Assembly: GCA_009843505.1 (NCBI GenBank)
Contig: VYDI01000008.1
Span: 124,001 to 188,000 of the forward strand
Length of the DNA: 64,000 nucleotides
From: Holophagales bacterium
Lineage (GTDB): Bacteria > Acidobacteriota > Thermoanaerobaculia > Multivoradales > Multivoraceae
Reading direction: 5' to 3'
Part shown: positions 20,049 to 28,067 of the stretch, one piece after another
Position numbering within the stretch: position 1 is the stretch's first letter
Layout of the letters: each line of letters opens with the position of its first letter
Notes under the pieces: generated by a model
What the model saw: only the letters and a program-made list of their open reading frames with translations
The model's database searches: none
What the model was told of the DNA's origin: nothing
Translations under genes and position numbers: made by a program

Positions 20049-22637
20049 TCAGATCCTGCTCTTGCGGCGGGCTCGCCGTTCGACGCGCACGGCGCGAAGG
20101 ATCTCAGGCACGGTGGCCGATGCGGCGCCGGCACGGATGCGCTCGTCGGCGAGTTCGAAGGCCAGTTCCCACTGCCGGCGCAGGATCTCGTGGGCGGCGA
20201 AGAAGCCGTAGCGACGGTCGTACATGTGGGTGGCCTCCGACGTCACGCCGTTCACTTCCAGCACACGGAGACCTTCGCCGCGCCGTAGCGCCTCGGCGCT
20301 CGGGACGCGCACGTCGAAGCGGCCGAAGTCGAACCCGTCGTAGGCGGTGCAGATCGCGTTCATTGCCTGTTCCAGCTCGGGCGTGTGCAGGTCGTTGGCG
20401 TCCAGGAAGATCGTCCCGCGAGAGTGGGCGCCGACCTGGGTCAGTTCGAGCTGCTCGCCGGCGGTCGGGACGTGGGTCGCCGCTTCGGGATGTTCGCGCC
20501 GGTAGATGTGCGCGATGGCGACCGCGCGCGGATCGTCGAGGATCAGCCGTTCGAGGGTGCTCGTGCCGTCGCCGGTCACGGTGGGGCGGACCTTGTGGGT
20601 GATCGAGAAGACGTGACCCTCGCGTCGACGTGGATGGCGGGCCCAGAACACGCCGTACTCCTCGCCCGCGACGTACTCCTGCGCGAGCGCGGGTCCGGGT
20701 GTCGCTTCGAAGAACGCCGCCGCGTGGACTTCGGAGCTCGCGACGGCGACGCCGCGGCCGCGTTCCCCGGTGTCCGGCTTGAGCACGATCGGGTAGCTGA
20801 GGTTCTCGTCCTCCAGGAACCGGCTTAGAGCCGCCACGCGTTCCTCCGGGCGACCGGTCGGCAGACGCCTCCAGGCCGGCAGCGTGTCGCCGATGCCGGC
20901 CAGCCCGTCCAGGATGTCGCTCTTCGACTCTCCGAACAGGCCGCCCAGGGGCATCGCGGGGTTGATCGCGGTGAACGCCGTCAGGCTGCCGCGCCGCAGG
21001 CCCCGCCACAGGATGTAGAGGGCGAGAGGTGGGTAGTACGCCCACATCGGCCAGAACTCCCAGTGCCGGATGCGTAGCAGACGGCCGCGCCAGAGACGGC
21101 GGCCGCGCCAGGTGAACAGCGGCACGACGACGCCACGTACGGTGAAGATGACGAGGGCCAGGGCCAGCACGGCGCCGAGAAGGCCCCCCGGCAGGCGGCC
21201 GCCGAAGCGTTCGACCGCCTCGCGTCCCACGAGCGCGTTGACGCCGACGAAGGCCGGGGTCCAGATCGCCACGGCGAGTGCGAAGTAGAAGCAGAAGCGG
21301 AGCAGACTCGTGCGCAGGATGCCGGCGGCGAGACACGTCGGCAGCCGCGTTCCGGGCAGGAACCGGCTGACCAGGACGACGACCAGGGCTCGCCGGCGCA
21401 GCCACGCCGAGGCTTCTTCGAATCTGGCTTCACTGACCCACCACTTGAATGGCGGCAGCCTGAGAGCCGGCCGGCCCAGGACGCGCGCCAGCCAGGCGAT
21501 GCCGAGGTCGCTGCTCAGGATGCCGACGTAGCAGGCGGCGACGGCGACCGGGAAGTCGAGCCGGCCCTGGGCCACGAGCAGGCCGGCGGTGATACAGGTC
21601 AGGTCCTCGCTGGCGTACGCGGCGAAGACGAGGAGCAGGAAGACGATCAGCAGGGCGGGCCCGGTGAACGGCGGCAGGTCCAGGTCGTCGAACGGCAGTG
21701 CCGCCCGTCGTAGCCGCTCCGGTTCGGCGTCGGCGCGGGTCGGCGCCTCGCCGGCCTCGACCCGGCTCAGGAAGTCCTCGATACGGACGGCAAGCTCCTC
21801 GCCTCCGCGGAACAGGAAGAAATGACTGTCCGGCCGCATCCACAGCTCGCTGTGCGGCACGATGCGGTGGTGCTCCCGCGCCGCGGCGGCCGGCACCAGC
21901 GGATCCTGCGCGCCGTGGATGATGAAGACCGGCGCTTCGAGGGATTCCAGGATGCCGCGCAGCGGCCGCTGGTCCGTGTCGTAGAAGTTGCGGGCGTAGG
22001 AGCGGGCGACCGCCATGTCGAGGGCGCCGAAGTGGGGGACGAGATTCCGCACTGCCCAGAACAGGCCGAGCTGGAGCCCGTGGAGGCTGTGGTTGACCCG
22101 GTAGTCGCCCAGGAGCTCGAGTTCCTGGACGCCGATCGACGACATGAGGATGACGGAGGCGACTCGGTCGGGTGCCTCGTCGGCGAGATGCAGGGCTACC
22201 GCGCCGCCCATGCTGAAGCCGAGGACGTGGAACCGCTCGATGTCCAGTCGATCGAGAAGCTCGAGCGTGGAGTCGGCGTGGCCGCGAGAGGAGTAGTCGG
22301 CGACGCGATGGTCGGAGGCGCCGAAGCCGGGCAGGTCGGGCGCGATGATCCGCCGCGTGATCGATTGCGACATCAAACCGTCGAAGTTCGCGGCGCTGCC
22401 GGGCGAACCGTGCAGGAGCAGGAGGGGCGGTGTCTCCTCGTGCGGGAAAGGCGCTTCCCTCCAGGCGATGCGCAACGTGCCTTCGCCGTCCGGCGAGGGG
22501 ACTTCCACCGTCTTACCATCTTCCGGCTGCTGCTGTCCGTCGTCGGCCAACCGCACGACCGTCGAGCCGGCAAGGGCCGCGCAGTAGACCCCGACGGCGA
22601 TCCGAAGCCAGGGTAACCCCCGCCCGGAGGTCGTCAT
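20049..22637 (-). CDS. Triple fusion: alpha/beta hydrolase, DedA/VTT, ATP-grasp
   Basis: An 862-residue protein with three recognisable parts. Residues 1-295 are an alpha/beta hydrolase behind an N-terminal membrane helix, with S142 (GFSMGG), D245 (GAQDPLV) and H272. Residues about 325-510 are a DedA/VTT membrane domain with the SRFLPGTRLP motif at 424-433. Residues about 585-830 are an ATP-grasp ligase with PIVLKPDTGERGRG at 616-629, FDVR near 774 and LEVNGV near 793-798. Such parts suggest hydrolysis, lipid or substrate movement across the membrane, and ATP-driven ligation of an amino or carboxyl group. The start overlaps the stop of the acyltransferase gene by four bases. It is the last gene of a lipid-synthesis-like operon. 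Substrates are unknown. Confidence 0.85.
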   Translation of the reverse strand: MTTSGRGLPWLRIAVGVYCAALAGSTVVRLADDGQQQPEDGKTVEVPSPDGEGTLRIAWREAPFPHEETPPLLLLHGSPGSAANFDGLMSQSITRRIIAPDLPGFGASDHRVADYSSRGHADSTLELLDRLDIERFHVLGFSMGGAVALHLADEAPDRVASVILMSSIGVQELELLGDYRVNHSLHGLQLGLFWAVRNLVPHFGALDMAVARSYARNFYDTDQRPLRGILESLEAPVFIIHGAQDPLVPAAAAREHHRIVPHSELWMRPDSHFFLFRGGEELAVRIEDFLSRVEAGEAPTRADAEPERLRRAALPFDDLDLPPFTGPALLIVFLLLVFAAYASEDLTCITAGLLVAQGRLDFPVAVAACYVGILSSDLGIAWLARVLGRPALRLPPFKWWVSEARFEEASAWLRRRALVVVLVSRFLPGTRLPTCLAAGILRTSLLRFCFYFALAVAIWTPAFVGVNALVGREAVERFGGRLPGGLLGAVLALALVIFTVRGVVVPLFTWRGRRLWRGRLLRIRHWEFWPMWAYYPPLALYILWRGLRRGSLTAFTAINPAMPLGGLFGESKSDILDGLAGIGDTLPAWRRLPTGRPEERVAALSRFLEDENLSYPIVLKPDTGERGRGVAVASSEVHAAAFFEATPGPALAQEYVAGEEYGVFWARHPRRREGHVFSITHKVRPTVTGDGTSTLERLILDDPRAVAIAHIYRREHPEAATHVPTAGEQLELTQVGAHSRGTIFLDANDLHTPELEQAMNAICTAYDGFDFGRFDVRVPSAEALRRGEGLRVLEVNGVTSEATHMYDRRYGFFAAHEILRRQWELAFELADERIRAGAASATVPEILRAVRVERRARRKSRI

Positions 22638-23476
22638 GGGAAGCGGCGGTCGCTGGTCGACGCGGCGGCTTCCCCGCTCGAGACCATGGGCCGGAACGCG
22701 GCCGCCATCCGCTCCCGCAGCCGGCGGGCGAGTTCCTTGCGGTCCGGGTGCCGGAACGGTCCTTCACCGAACTCGAGTTCGGCATCGATCCGCCGAAGCT
22801 TGAGCAGCTCGGGCGCGTGCGGCGTCATCGGCATCTCGCCCCACCAGGCGACGCTCAGGAAAGCGGGATCCTCGTCATCCGGCGTCTCGTAGCGCAGAAC
22901 GGCCCAGTGGACGGGCAGTTGTCTGGCGGCTGCGGGCGCGAGCAGGGAGGGCTTCAGCGTCGCCACGGCGTCGCCCGGGGTCGAGGTGCCTTCTGGGAAC
23001 AGGATGACCGGATCGCCCGCTTCCAGAGCCTCGGCGATCTGGTCGCCGACCCGCGTCACGTCGCGCCGCCGGCCGCGGTCGACGAAGATGATGTCGACCG
23101 TCCGGCACACGGTCCCGGCCAGGGGCCAGTCGGCTATCTCGGCCTTGGAGACGAAGCGCGCGGGCGAGTGCGCGGCGAGGACCAGGATGTCGACGTAGGA
23201 GATGTGGTTCGAAACGAGCAGCCAGGGCGGCGCGGGCGGCGCGCCCCGGACCGTGACCCGGCAGCCGAGCACGGCCAGGCATGCGCGGCCCCAGCGGCGC
23301 ATGATGCCGGCACGGATCTTCCGCCAGGCCGGATAGCGGCGGCGTGCGAGAAACGGCTTCAGGACGAACAGCGGCAGCCACGCGGCCACGGTGACCAGGA
23401 GGAACGCCGGGCCCCGCCAGGCCAGCCGCCACAGCCGCACGAGGCGGCGGAGGAAGTGAACGTTGGGGCCGGACAC
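22634..23476 (-). CDS. PlsC/OlsA-type lysolipid acyltransferase
   Basis: A 280-residue 1-acyl-glycerol-3-phosphate acyltransferase-family protein. A hydrophobic N-terminal stretch (about 22-40) anchors it in the membrane. The catalytic HX4D motif is H91 to D96 in NHISYVD, and the FPEGTS acceptor motif lies at 160-165. Next to an OlsB-like gene it is most likely the second acyltransferase of an ornithine-lipid-like pathway (OlsA), although use in phosphatidic acid synthesis cannot be excluded. It overlaps the fusion gene by four bases and lies 25 bases after the GNAT gene. Confidence 0.85.
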   Translation of the reverse strand: MSGPNVHFLRRLVRLWRLAWRGPAFLLVTVAAWLPLFVLKPFLARRRYPAWRKIRAGIMRRWGRACLAVLGCRVTVRGAPPAPPWLLVSNHISYVDILVLAAHSPARFVSKAEIADWPLAGTVCRTVDIIFVDRGRRRDVTRVGDQIAEALEAGDPVILFPEGTSTPGDAVATLKPSLLAPAAARQLPVHWAVLRYETPDDEDPAFLSVAWWGEMPMTPHAPELLKLRRIDAELEFGEGPFRHPDRKELARRLRERMAAAFRPMVSSGEAAASTSDRRFP

Positions 23477-23501
23477 GGAGCCTGCGACGGGCTTGGCGGT
23501 T

Positions 23502-24365
23502 CTACGTGGCAGCCGGCGGCGCCGTGGCGGCCGCCGGAGCCTGGTCGAGCCCGAAGATCAGCCGGATCCGCCTGCTGAGCGTGGCCGTGTCCATCAGGAC
23601 CAGGTAGTCGATCGTCTTGAAGTCGCGGTCGATTGCCGGCCGGCTGCAGACGAGGGCGCCGTAGCGCAGGTAGGTCGCGAACAGGGGAGGTATCTCGACC
23701 TCCGGAACTCGCTCGACCGTCTCGGGCGGTGCCTCGCAGCGGGCGTGCTCGAGAACCGGTACGTCGAGGTCTGGCCGGACCTTGCCCGCCGCGACGAGCT
23801 GCCGGTAGAGCCGGATGCCGGCGGCCTGGTCCTGGCTTGTGAGCGAACAGCAGCCGAACAGGTAGCGGAGCCGGTTGTGAACGATGTAGCGGGCCAGGCC
23901 CTGCCAGAGCAGGAAGAGAACCGTCCGCTTCCGGTGCCGGCGATGGATGCAGGCGCGGCCGATCTCGACCGACTGACCGAGCACGTCGCGGGGCAGGGCG
24001 TCCAGGTCGTACTCGATGGCCGAGTAGAAGCCGTTGCCGCGGGCCGCCATGGCGGCCGTCTGCATGCGGTACGTGCCGATCATCGTGCCGTCCATCCGCT
24101 CGACCAGCATGTGGTGGCAACTCGCGTCGAAGTCGTCCGTGTCGCGGCCGGTGTCGTAGGACTCGTCGAGTCCCTCGCCCAGCTCCAGGTTGAAGACCTT
24201 GAAGCGCAGGGTCAGCAGCCGGTCGATGTCCTCGGCGGTGCGCGCGAAACGCAGGCGGTAGGGACCGGCTTCGATCTGTCCGTCGGGCAGGTGTTCGGGG
24301 CTCGGGATCGCAGCGGTGGCGGCCGTCGCGGTCGTCGAGGTGCTTTCTCGGGCCGGGTCCGTCAT
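23502..24365 (-). CDS. OlsB-like GNAT N-acyltransferase
   Basis: A 287-residue GNAT-family protein resembling OlsB, which transfers a 3-hydroxyacyl group from ACP to the amino group of ornithine. Characteristic stretches are LRFKVFNLELGEGLDESYDTGRD (only part conserved), the FDASCHHMLVER segment, MIGTYRM, and VEIGRACIHRRHR near 133-145. The first 35 residues are Thr/Ala-rich and probably disordered. It overlaps the upstream gene by four bases. The partner acyltransferase next door supports amide-linked lipid synthesis, though the amino acid acceptor is not proven. Confidence 0.8.
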   Translation of the reverse strand: MTDPARESTSTTATAATAAIPSPEHLPDGQIEAGPYRLRFARTAEDIDRLLTLRFKVFNLELGEGLDESYDTGRDTDDFDASCHHMLVERMDGTMIGTYRMQTAAMAARGNGFYSAIEYDLDALPRDVLGQSVEIGRACIHRRHRKRTVLFLLWQGLARYIVHNRLRYLFGCCSLTSQDQAAGIRLYRQLVAAGKVRPDLDVPVLEHARCEAPPETVERVPEVEIPPLFATYLRYGALVCSRPAIDRDFKTIDYLVLMDTATLSRRIRLIFGLDQAPAAATAPPAAT

Positions 24366-25225
24366 GGGCTGCTCTCCGGTCCGCCGGAGGTCGCTCGCCG
24401 GAGAAGGTCAAGAGGCGGGGTTGACGAACGGATCGCCTTCAAGAAGTACGCGTCCATGAACAGGCGCCCATCCATGCTTCTCAGCAGGCCGGTGACTTCA
24501 ACCGGTTGGCCGACGAAAGTGAGCACTTCGGTGCCGACCGGCCGGCCGAGGCTCATCAAATGCACCAGATGCCGCGCTCCGTCCTCCGTCCGCACCAGCA
24601 GGGCGGCGGGAATCCCGCCCCGAATACACAGCGAGGCGCAGTCGCGGTGTGGTTTGCCGCGGCCCGGCTTCATCGCGCCGAGGTAGCACTTCGTGTCGAC
24701 GATCTCGCCGACGAGCTGGTCGGCATGCACCACGACGCGGTGCTCTCCGGTTGGCGTCGTCTCCGGGCGAACGGAAGACCCCGTGTCGGGGACGGCGGCG
24801 CCGGCTGCGTGTCCGTCGGGAAACGTCAGGGAGTGCACTTCGAGCATCGCCGCTTCCGGATTCTGGATCAGCGTGCCTGCGAGTGCGATCTTCTGTGACG
24901 GGCCGGGACGCCACGGTCGGCTCGGCGCCTCGTCCACTTCGAGTCCATGCTTCCCGACGGCGACCAGAAGATACCCGTCGGCCGGACCGTCCGCCGTGAG
25001 CAGCCGGGGATGGGGGTCGACGAGCAGTTCGCCTTCGTAGTCTCGCACCGTGCCGTACTCGAACACGCCCTCGTCGAAGCGTTCGAGGAGCAGCGCCAGA
25101 CAGAGGCCGGTCGCCGCCGCCAGGACGACCAGCCCGACGGCCAGCCGGCGCGCGAACCGGCCGATACCAGGGGGCGTTTCGTCGAGGTAGCCGACGTAGA
25201 GCTCGTCATGGCGTTCGCCGGTCAC
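24362..25225 (-). CDS. Membrane-anchored protein of unknown function
   Basis: 287 residues with one helix at about 28-48, so the bulk is likely periplasmic. A striking conserved-looking block is GEIVDTKCYLGAMKPGRGKP followed by HRDCASLCIRGGIPAALLVR (about 189-228), with three cysteines and several histidines and basic residues that could bind a metal or cofactor. The last part (LTFVGQPVEVTGLLRSMDG) is beta-rich and OB-fold-like. The neighbours are a Rieske/ferric-reductase fusion and an OlsB-like enzyme, each overlapping by four bases, so it is probably a working part of that system. Confidence 0.65.
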   Translation of the reverse strand: MTGERHDELYVGYLDETPPGIGRFARRLAVGLVVLAAATGLCLALLLERFDEGVFEYGTVRDYEGELLVDPHPRLLTADGPADGYLLVAVGKHGLEVDEAPSRPWRPGPSQKIALAGTLIQNPEAAMLEVHSLTFPDGHAAGAAVPDTGSSVRPETTPTGEHRVVVHADQLVGEIVDTKCYLGAMKPGRGKPHRDCASLCIRGGIPAALLVRTEDGARHLVHLMSLGRPVGTEVLTFVGQPVEVTGLLRSMDGRLFMDAYFLKAIRSSTPPLDLLRRATSGGPESSP

Positions 25226-26292
25226 GAAGGCTCCCCGGCGCGGGCTGCGGCGCCGACCCGTGCCGGTTCGGCGCGGGTTCCAGGCGGGTTCGGTCGGGGA
25301 TCAACCAGCACCCGACCGTCCGCGACACGGACGTTAAAAGTCGGAATCGTCTCGGTGAACGGCGGCGGCGAGCAGCCGTCCTCGGGACGGTACTGGTAGC
25401 CGTGCCAGGGGCAAGTGATGCAGCCGTCGATGACCCGGCCTTCGCCCAGCGGGCCGTTCTGGTGCTGGCAGACGTTGGAGACGGCCGCGATCCGCTCGCC
25501 GCCATCGGCGCGATAGCGGAACACGGCTACTCGCTCACCGCTGAGGACGAAGATCAGCGCCCGGTCGAGTGGAATGTCGGCGACGGCGCAGACGTCGACC
25601 GTGGAGCCCTCCGCCGCGGCGGCCGGCGTCGGAGCGCGTTCGCGCCAGCCGGCCACCAGGTGTAACGAGGAGATGCCGGCGAAGCCGATTCCCAGCAGAA
25701 TGGCCAGCACCGGCGGTCGCTCCGGGGCCTGCAGGCTGCCCAGCGCGACATGCACGAGGATCAGTCCGTACGCGAAGTAGACCAGCATGTGGAGCGACTT
25801 CCAGACCGGCGCGGTCAGGTTGGCGAGCCAGAAGTCGTGCGAGGTCGCCGCCAGCAGGAACAGGATGACGAGCGCCGCGAGGCCGAGCGCCTGGAAGGGG
25901 AACTGGGTCAGGCTGTCGTAGTTCCCGTTGCTCGCCAGCACGCTGACCAGGGGATTCAGGACCCCGAGGCCGTGGAACTGGACGATCGAGAACCCGCCAT
26001 GGACGAGAGCCAGCAGGAACACGCAGACGCCGAGGTGCCGCCGGTTGTAGAGCAGGGGCAGGAATCGCGGGTCGAGCCGGCAGAGCGGTCCGGTGGCCAG
26101 CACGACGTGAAGCAGCAACAGGGCGCCGGCGCCGAAGCCGCGGATCAACAGGGTCTCGATCGTCGCCTGCGGTCGGGTCGCGATTCCGACGCCGACGAAG
26201 AGGCCGAGGAACACGAGGATGCCGGCCGCGACCGTCAGGTCGTAGAGCTTCTTGTTGCGGTTCCAGAGGACCGCCTGGTACTCGGCGCTCAC
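25222..26292 (-). CDS. Ferric-reductase-like membrane domain fused to Rieske domain
   Basis: 356 residues. The first 215 have six membrane helices with several paired histidines (H62, H86, H98, H168, H181, H211 among them) as in the ferric reductase/MsrQ family, which carries b-type haem. Residues about 228-330 are a Rieske 2Fe-2S domain: C275 and H277 in CQHQNGPLG, C294 and H297 in CPWHGYQY. Fusing a haem membrane domain with a Rieske centre gives a plausible transmembrane electron path. It starts inside the stop of the 53-residue gene and overlaps the next gene by four bases. Confidence 0.85.
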   Translation of the reverse strand: MSAEYQAVLWNRNKKLYDLTVAAGILVFLGLFVGVGIATRPQATIETLLIRGFGAGALLLLHVVLATGPLCRLDPRFLPLLYNRRHLGVCVFLLALVHGGFSIVQFHGLGVLNPLVSVLASNGNYDSLTQFPFQALGLAALVILFLLAATSHDFWLANLTAPVWKSLHMLVYFAYGLILVHVALGSLQAPERPPVLAILLGIGFAGISSLHLVAGWRERAPTPAAAAEGSTVDVCAVADIPLDRALIFVLSGERVAVFRYRADGGERIAAVSNVCQHQNGPLGEGRVIDGCITCPWHGYQYRPEDGCSPPPFTETIPTFNVRVADGRVLVDPRPNPPGTRAEPARVGAAARAGEPS

Positions 26293-26450
26293 GGCTCGAC
26301 GGCGTCCGCCGCGACCTCACGCGCGTCGGGCAGGGCGTCCATGAGCGGCGCCTCGAAGCGAAGGAGGGCCGCCGCGGCGAGCAGGACTGCCAGGATCGGG
26401 AACAGCACAGTCCAGATCAGGCGGTGACGCCGCCGCAGACCGCGGATCAT
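26289..26450 (-). CDS. Small membrane protein (53 aa)
   Basis: A 53-residue protein, MIRGLRRRHRLIWTVLFPIL at the start, with one hydrophobic helix (about 12-30) after a positively charged N-terminus, so the C-terminus is likely outside. It overlaps its upstream neighbour at 26447-26450 and its downstream neighbour at 26289-26292, each by four bases, which strongly supports it being real despite its size. I do not recognise a family. It may be an accessory subunit of the Rieske/reductase protein. Confidence 0.65.
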   Translation of the reverse strand: MIRGLRRRHRLIWTVLFPILAVLLAAAALLRFEAPLMDALPDAREVAADAVEP

Positions 26451-26725
26451 CCGGAGGCCTGCCCCGGTCGACCGGCGACCGCATCGCGATGAGCGTTGCG
26501 CTCCGAGGGAGCCTGCCGGCCGGCAAGCCACCTTCGCAGAAGGACGGGCCAGAGCACGGCGACGCCGGGGAGGATGATGAGCCGGAATCCCAGTCCGGCC
26601 GATCGTGCTGCGGGATCGATGCGGCCGACCCCGCGCCAGGCGAAGAACGGAGCGAAGGCCAGTCCGCAGGCGATGTACACGGTGCCAAGCAGCACGACGA
26701 CCTCGGCGGCGCGCACGATGGACAT
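26447..26725 (-). CDS. Small membrane protein (92 aa), first gene of operon
   Basis: A 92-residue protein, start MSIVRAAEVVVLLGTVYIAC, with two membrane helices (about 5-28 and 45-65) joined by a short loop containing WRGVGRIDPAARSAG. It begins the minus-strand lipid-like operon and shares a four-base overlap with the 53-residue gene. No family recognised. The upstream 87 bases separate it from the divergent amidohydrolase gene. Confidence 0.65.
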   Translation of the reverse strand: MSIVRAAEVVVLLGTVYIACGLAFAPFFAWRGVGRIDPAARSAGLGFRLIILPGVAVLWPVLLRRWLAGRQAPSERNAHRDAVAGRPGQASG

Positions 26726-26812
26726 CGCCGGGAGTATACGTGCGCGATGCGGCAAACCTGCCGTAGACTCCGACCGTTTCGACAAGCAACCAGCAATCCG
26801 AGGGAAGCGAGT

Positions 26813-27946
26813 ATGCCGGTCACCCATCGTTCGAACGCGTCGATCCGCAATGCTGGTCCGCGCTGGCTCCTGCTCGCCTCTCTGCTGCTCGCGCCGGCGC
26901 TGCCGGCCGCCGGCCAGGAGATGACCGTGGAGGCCTACGAGCCGCGTTCGAGCCTCAAGGTGCCGGGCGGTCCGGTGACCCGAGCGAAGTTCCCCTTCGT
27001 CGACGCTCACGGCCACCTGCGCGCCAGGGATCCGGCCCGGATCGACCAGATGGTCAAGGAGATGGACGCGATGAACATGGCCGTGTTCGTCAACCTGAGC
27101 GGCGGCTCGGGTGAGGGACTCAAGGCGAACCTCGCTGCGACGAAGGGCCGCTACCCGAACCGGTTCGTCGTCTACGCGAACGTCGACTTCTCCGGCATCG
27201 GCGAGCCCGGCTGGGGCGAGGAGGCGGCGGCACAGCTCGAGGCGGACTTCCATGCCGGCGCGCAGGGGCTCAAGATCTACAAGAACCTCAGCATGTTCCA
27301 GACCGACGTCGACGGCAACCGGGTAGCGGCCGACGATCGGCGCATCGATCCGGTGTGGGCGATGGCGGGCGAGCTCGGCATCCCGGTCCTGATCCACGTC
27401 GGCGAGCCGTCGCCGTTCTGGGACCCGTGGGACAAGCACAACGAGCGCTGGCTCGAACTCAAGATGTTCCCGAACCGGCGCCGCGACGACGCGACCCTCT
27501 TCGCTCCGTTCGACCAGACGATGGAGGAGCAGCACAACCTGTTCCGCAATCACCCGAACACGACGTTCATCAACGCGCATCTCGGCTGGTTCGGCAACGA
27601 CCTTGAGCGGCTCGGCAAACTGCTCGATGAGCTACCCAACGTCTACACGGAACTCGGCGCGGTCCTGGCCGAACTCGGCCGGCAGCCGATCACGGGCGCC
27701 GCCTTCATGGAGAAGTACCAGGACCGCGTCCTGATGGGCAAGGACTCCTGGGATCCGATCTGGGGCTATCACGTGTACTTCCGCGTGCTGGAGACGCGGG
27801 ACGAGTACTTCGACTACTACCGCAAGCGCCACGCCCACTGGAAGATGTACGGGCTCGGCCTGTCGGACGAGGTACTCGAGAAGGTCTACTTCCGCAACGC
27901 GCTGAAGATCATCCCCGGCCTCGACCGGAGCCTCTTCCCGGAATAG
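26813..27946 (+). CDS. Secreted amidohydrolase (TIM-barrel) family protein
   Basis: 377 residues from the ATG at 26813, which has a GAGGGAAG Shine-Dalgarno. A signal peptide precedes the LPAAGQ region (cleavage near residue 34). The barrel begins FPFVDAHGHL, the HxH metal motif. Later ligands are plausible in VLIHVGEPSPF, INAHLGWFGND and MGKDSWDP. This fits the amidohydrolase-2 superfamily, which includes decarboxylases and lactonases. The KIYKNLSMF segment carries a lysine at the usual bridging position. Substrate unknown. Confidence 0.85.
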   Translation: MPVTHRSNASIRNAGPRWLLLASLLLAPALPAAGQEMTVEAYEPRSSLKVPGGPVTRAKFPFVDAHGHLRARDPARIDQMVKEMDAMNMAVFVNLSGGSGEGLKANLAATKGRYPNRFVVYANVDFSGIGEPGWGEEAAAQLEADFHAGAQGLKIYKNLSMFQTDVDGNRVAADDRRIDPVWAMAGELGIPVLIHVGEPSPFWDPWDKHNERWLELKMFPNRRRDDATLFAPFDQTMEEQHNLFRNHPNTTFINAHLGWFGNDLERLGKLLDELPNVYTELGAVLAELGRQPITGAAFMEKYQDRVLMGKDSWDPIWGYHVYFRVLETRDEYFDYYRKRHAHWKMYGLGLSDEVLEKVYFRNALKIIPGLDRSLFPE

Positions 27947-28006
27947 ATCGGCTGGTTCCGGCCGGAAAACGAACGACCGCGCGCCCGCCCGTCTCGGGTC
28001 GACGTG

Positions 28007-28041
28007 TCTCCAAAATGGGAGATGCGCGAGCCCTCCATCTT
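28007..28041. repeat. Dispersed hairpin repeat, copy A
   Basis: A 35-base element beginning TCTCC-AAAATG-GGAGA, so it has a short stem-loop, followed by ATGCGCGAGCCCTCCATCTT. The same element, 29 of 35 bases identical by eye, recurs at 57956. Here it lies 20 bases before the giant protease start. It could be a regulatory site or a small mobile repeat. Confidence 0.6.
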
Positions 28042-28050
28042 GCGCTAAAA

Positions 28051-28067
28051 GACCCATCCGATGGGTC
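28051..28067. promoter_or_regulatory. Perfect palindrome over the protease start codon
   Basis: GACCCATC and GATGGGTC are perfect 8-base arms around a single C. The ATG at 28061 lies inside the right arm. If that is the real start, the hairpin in the mRNA would hide it. It may instead be a DNA-binding site if translation begins further in. Confidence 0.5.

Noticed and set aside
22513..24686. Plus-strand open frames opposite the acyltransferase genes
   Set aside because: Arg/Gly-rich shadow frames without starts near ribosome-binding sites; the minus-strand genes have catalytic motifs and overlapping starts.
27956..27967. TTCCGGCCGGAA palindrome after the amidohydrolase as a terminator
   Set aside because: It has no loop and no T tract, so a 12-base chance palindrome in GC-rich DNA is as likely.
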